The notes under the pieces are model-generated. The model made no database searches and was not told the DNA's origin. It was given only the letters and a program-made list of their open reading frames with translations. Positions 12,944 through 12,962 of a DNA stretch of 12,962 nucleotides are shown piece after piece (the first letter of the stretch is position 1; each line of letters begins with the position of its first letter). Source of the stretch: Mageeibacillus sp. UBA5442 (GTDB taxonomy: Bacteria > Bacillota > Clostridia > Saccharofermentanales > DTU023); the NCBI GenBank assembly GCA_002427475.1, contig DIRG01000051.1, positions 1 to 12,962 of the forward strand, written 5' to 3'. A program made the position numbers and the translations under genes.

Positions 12944-12962
12944 CCGCCACCTGTGTTACGAA

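Overview
This 12,962-base window looks like a chromosomal housekeeping segment of a low-to-mid GC Gram-positive anaerobe of the Bacillota, probably Clostridia. The evidence is strong AGGAG-type ribosome binding sites, TTG and GTG starts, a clostridial-type glutamyl-tRNA synthetase with an N-terminal extension, a lipobox lipoprotein, and adjacent greA-lysS. Ten of the eleven genes are on the minus strand; one small lipoprotein gene is on the plus strand. I see no phage, transposase, CRISPR array, rRNA or tRNA. No stretch over 300 bases lacks a gene.

Layout, in plus coordinates: the N-terminal part of uvrB (cut by the left edge) lies behind a family 4 uracil-DNA glycosylase, forming a small DNA-repair pair. 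Next comes a divergent 150-base promoter region and a plus-strand FMN-binding-type lipoprotein. That gene ends at a strong hairpin terminator shared with the convergent lysS. greA and lysS overlap by 11 bases. A 192-base gap with two GTGCCTGGCAC palindromes (REP-like) separates greA from an IMP dehydrogenase gene, which is coupled to pyrG with a 1-base gap. Upstream of pyrG are glsA (glutaminase) and gltX (GluRS) in one operon with its own promoter. Further right are a double zinc-ribbon protein with its own promoter and terminator, 6-phosphogluconate dehydrogenase, and a hemerythrin-like protein.

The most interesting point is in pyrG. Its synthase half looks intact, but in the glutamine amidotransferase half the nucleophilic cysteine of the family motif G-I-C-L-G-M-Q is a glycine (codon 6339-6341), and the GGTMRLG lid loop is not recognisable. 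This CTP synthase should therefore be unable to hydrolyse glutamine and should depend on free ammonia. Directly upstream lies an intact stand-alone glutaminase gene. I infer, without proof, that the two may act as a split glutamine-dependent CTP synthase, reminiscent of mammalian CPS I and mitochondrial glutaminase. The next gene is an IMP dehydrogenase whose active-site signature matches, from memory, the enzyme of the protozoan Tritrichomonas foetus. The rest of the window appears ordinary.
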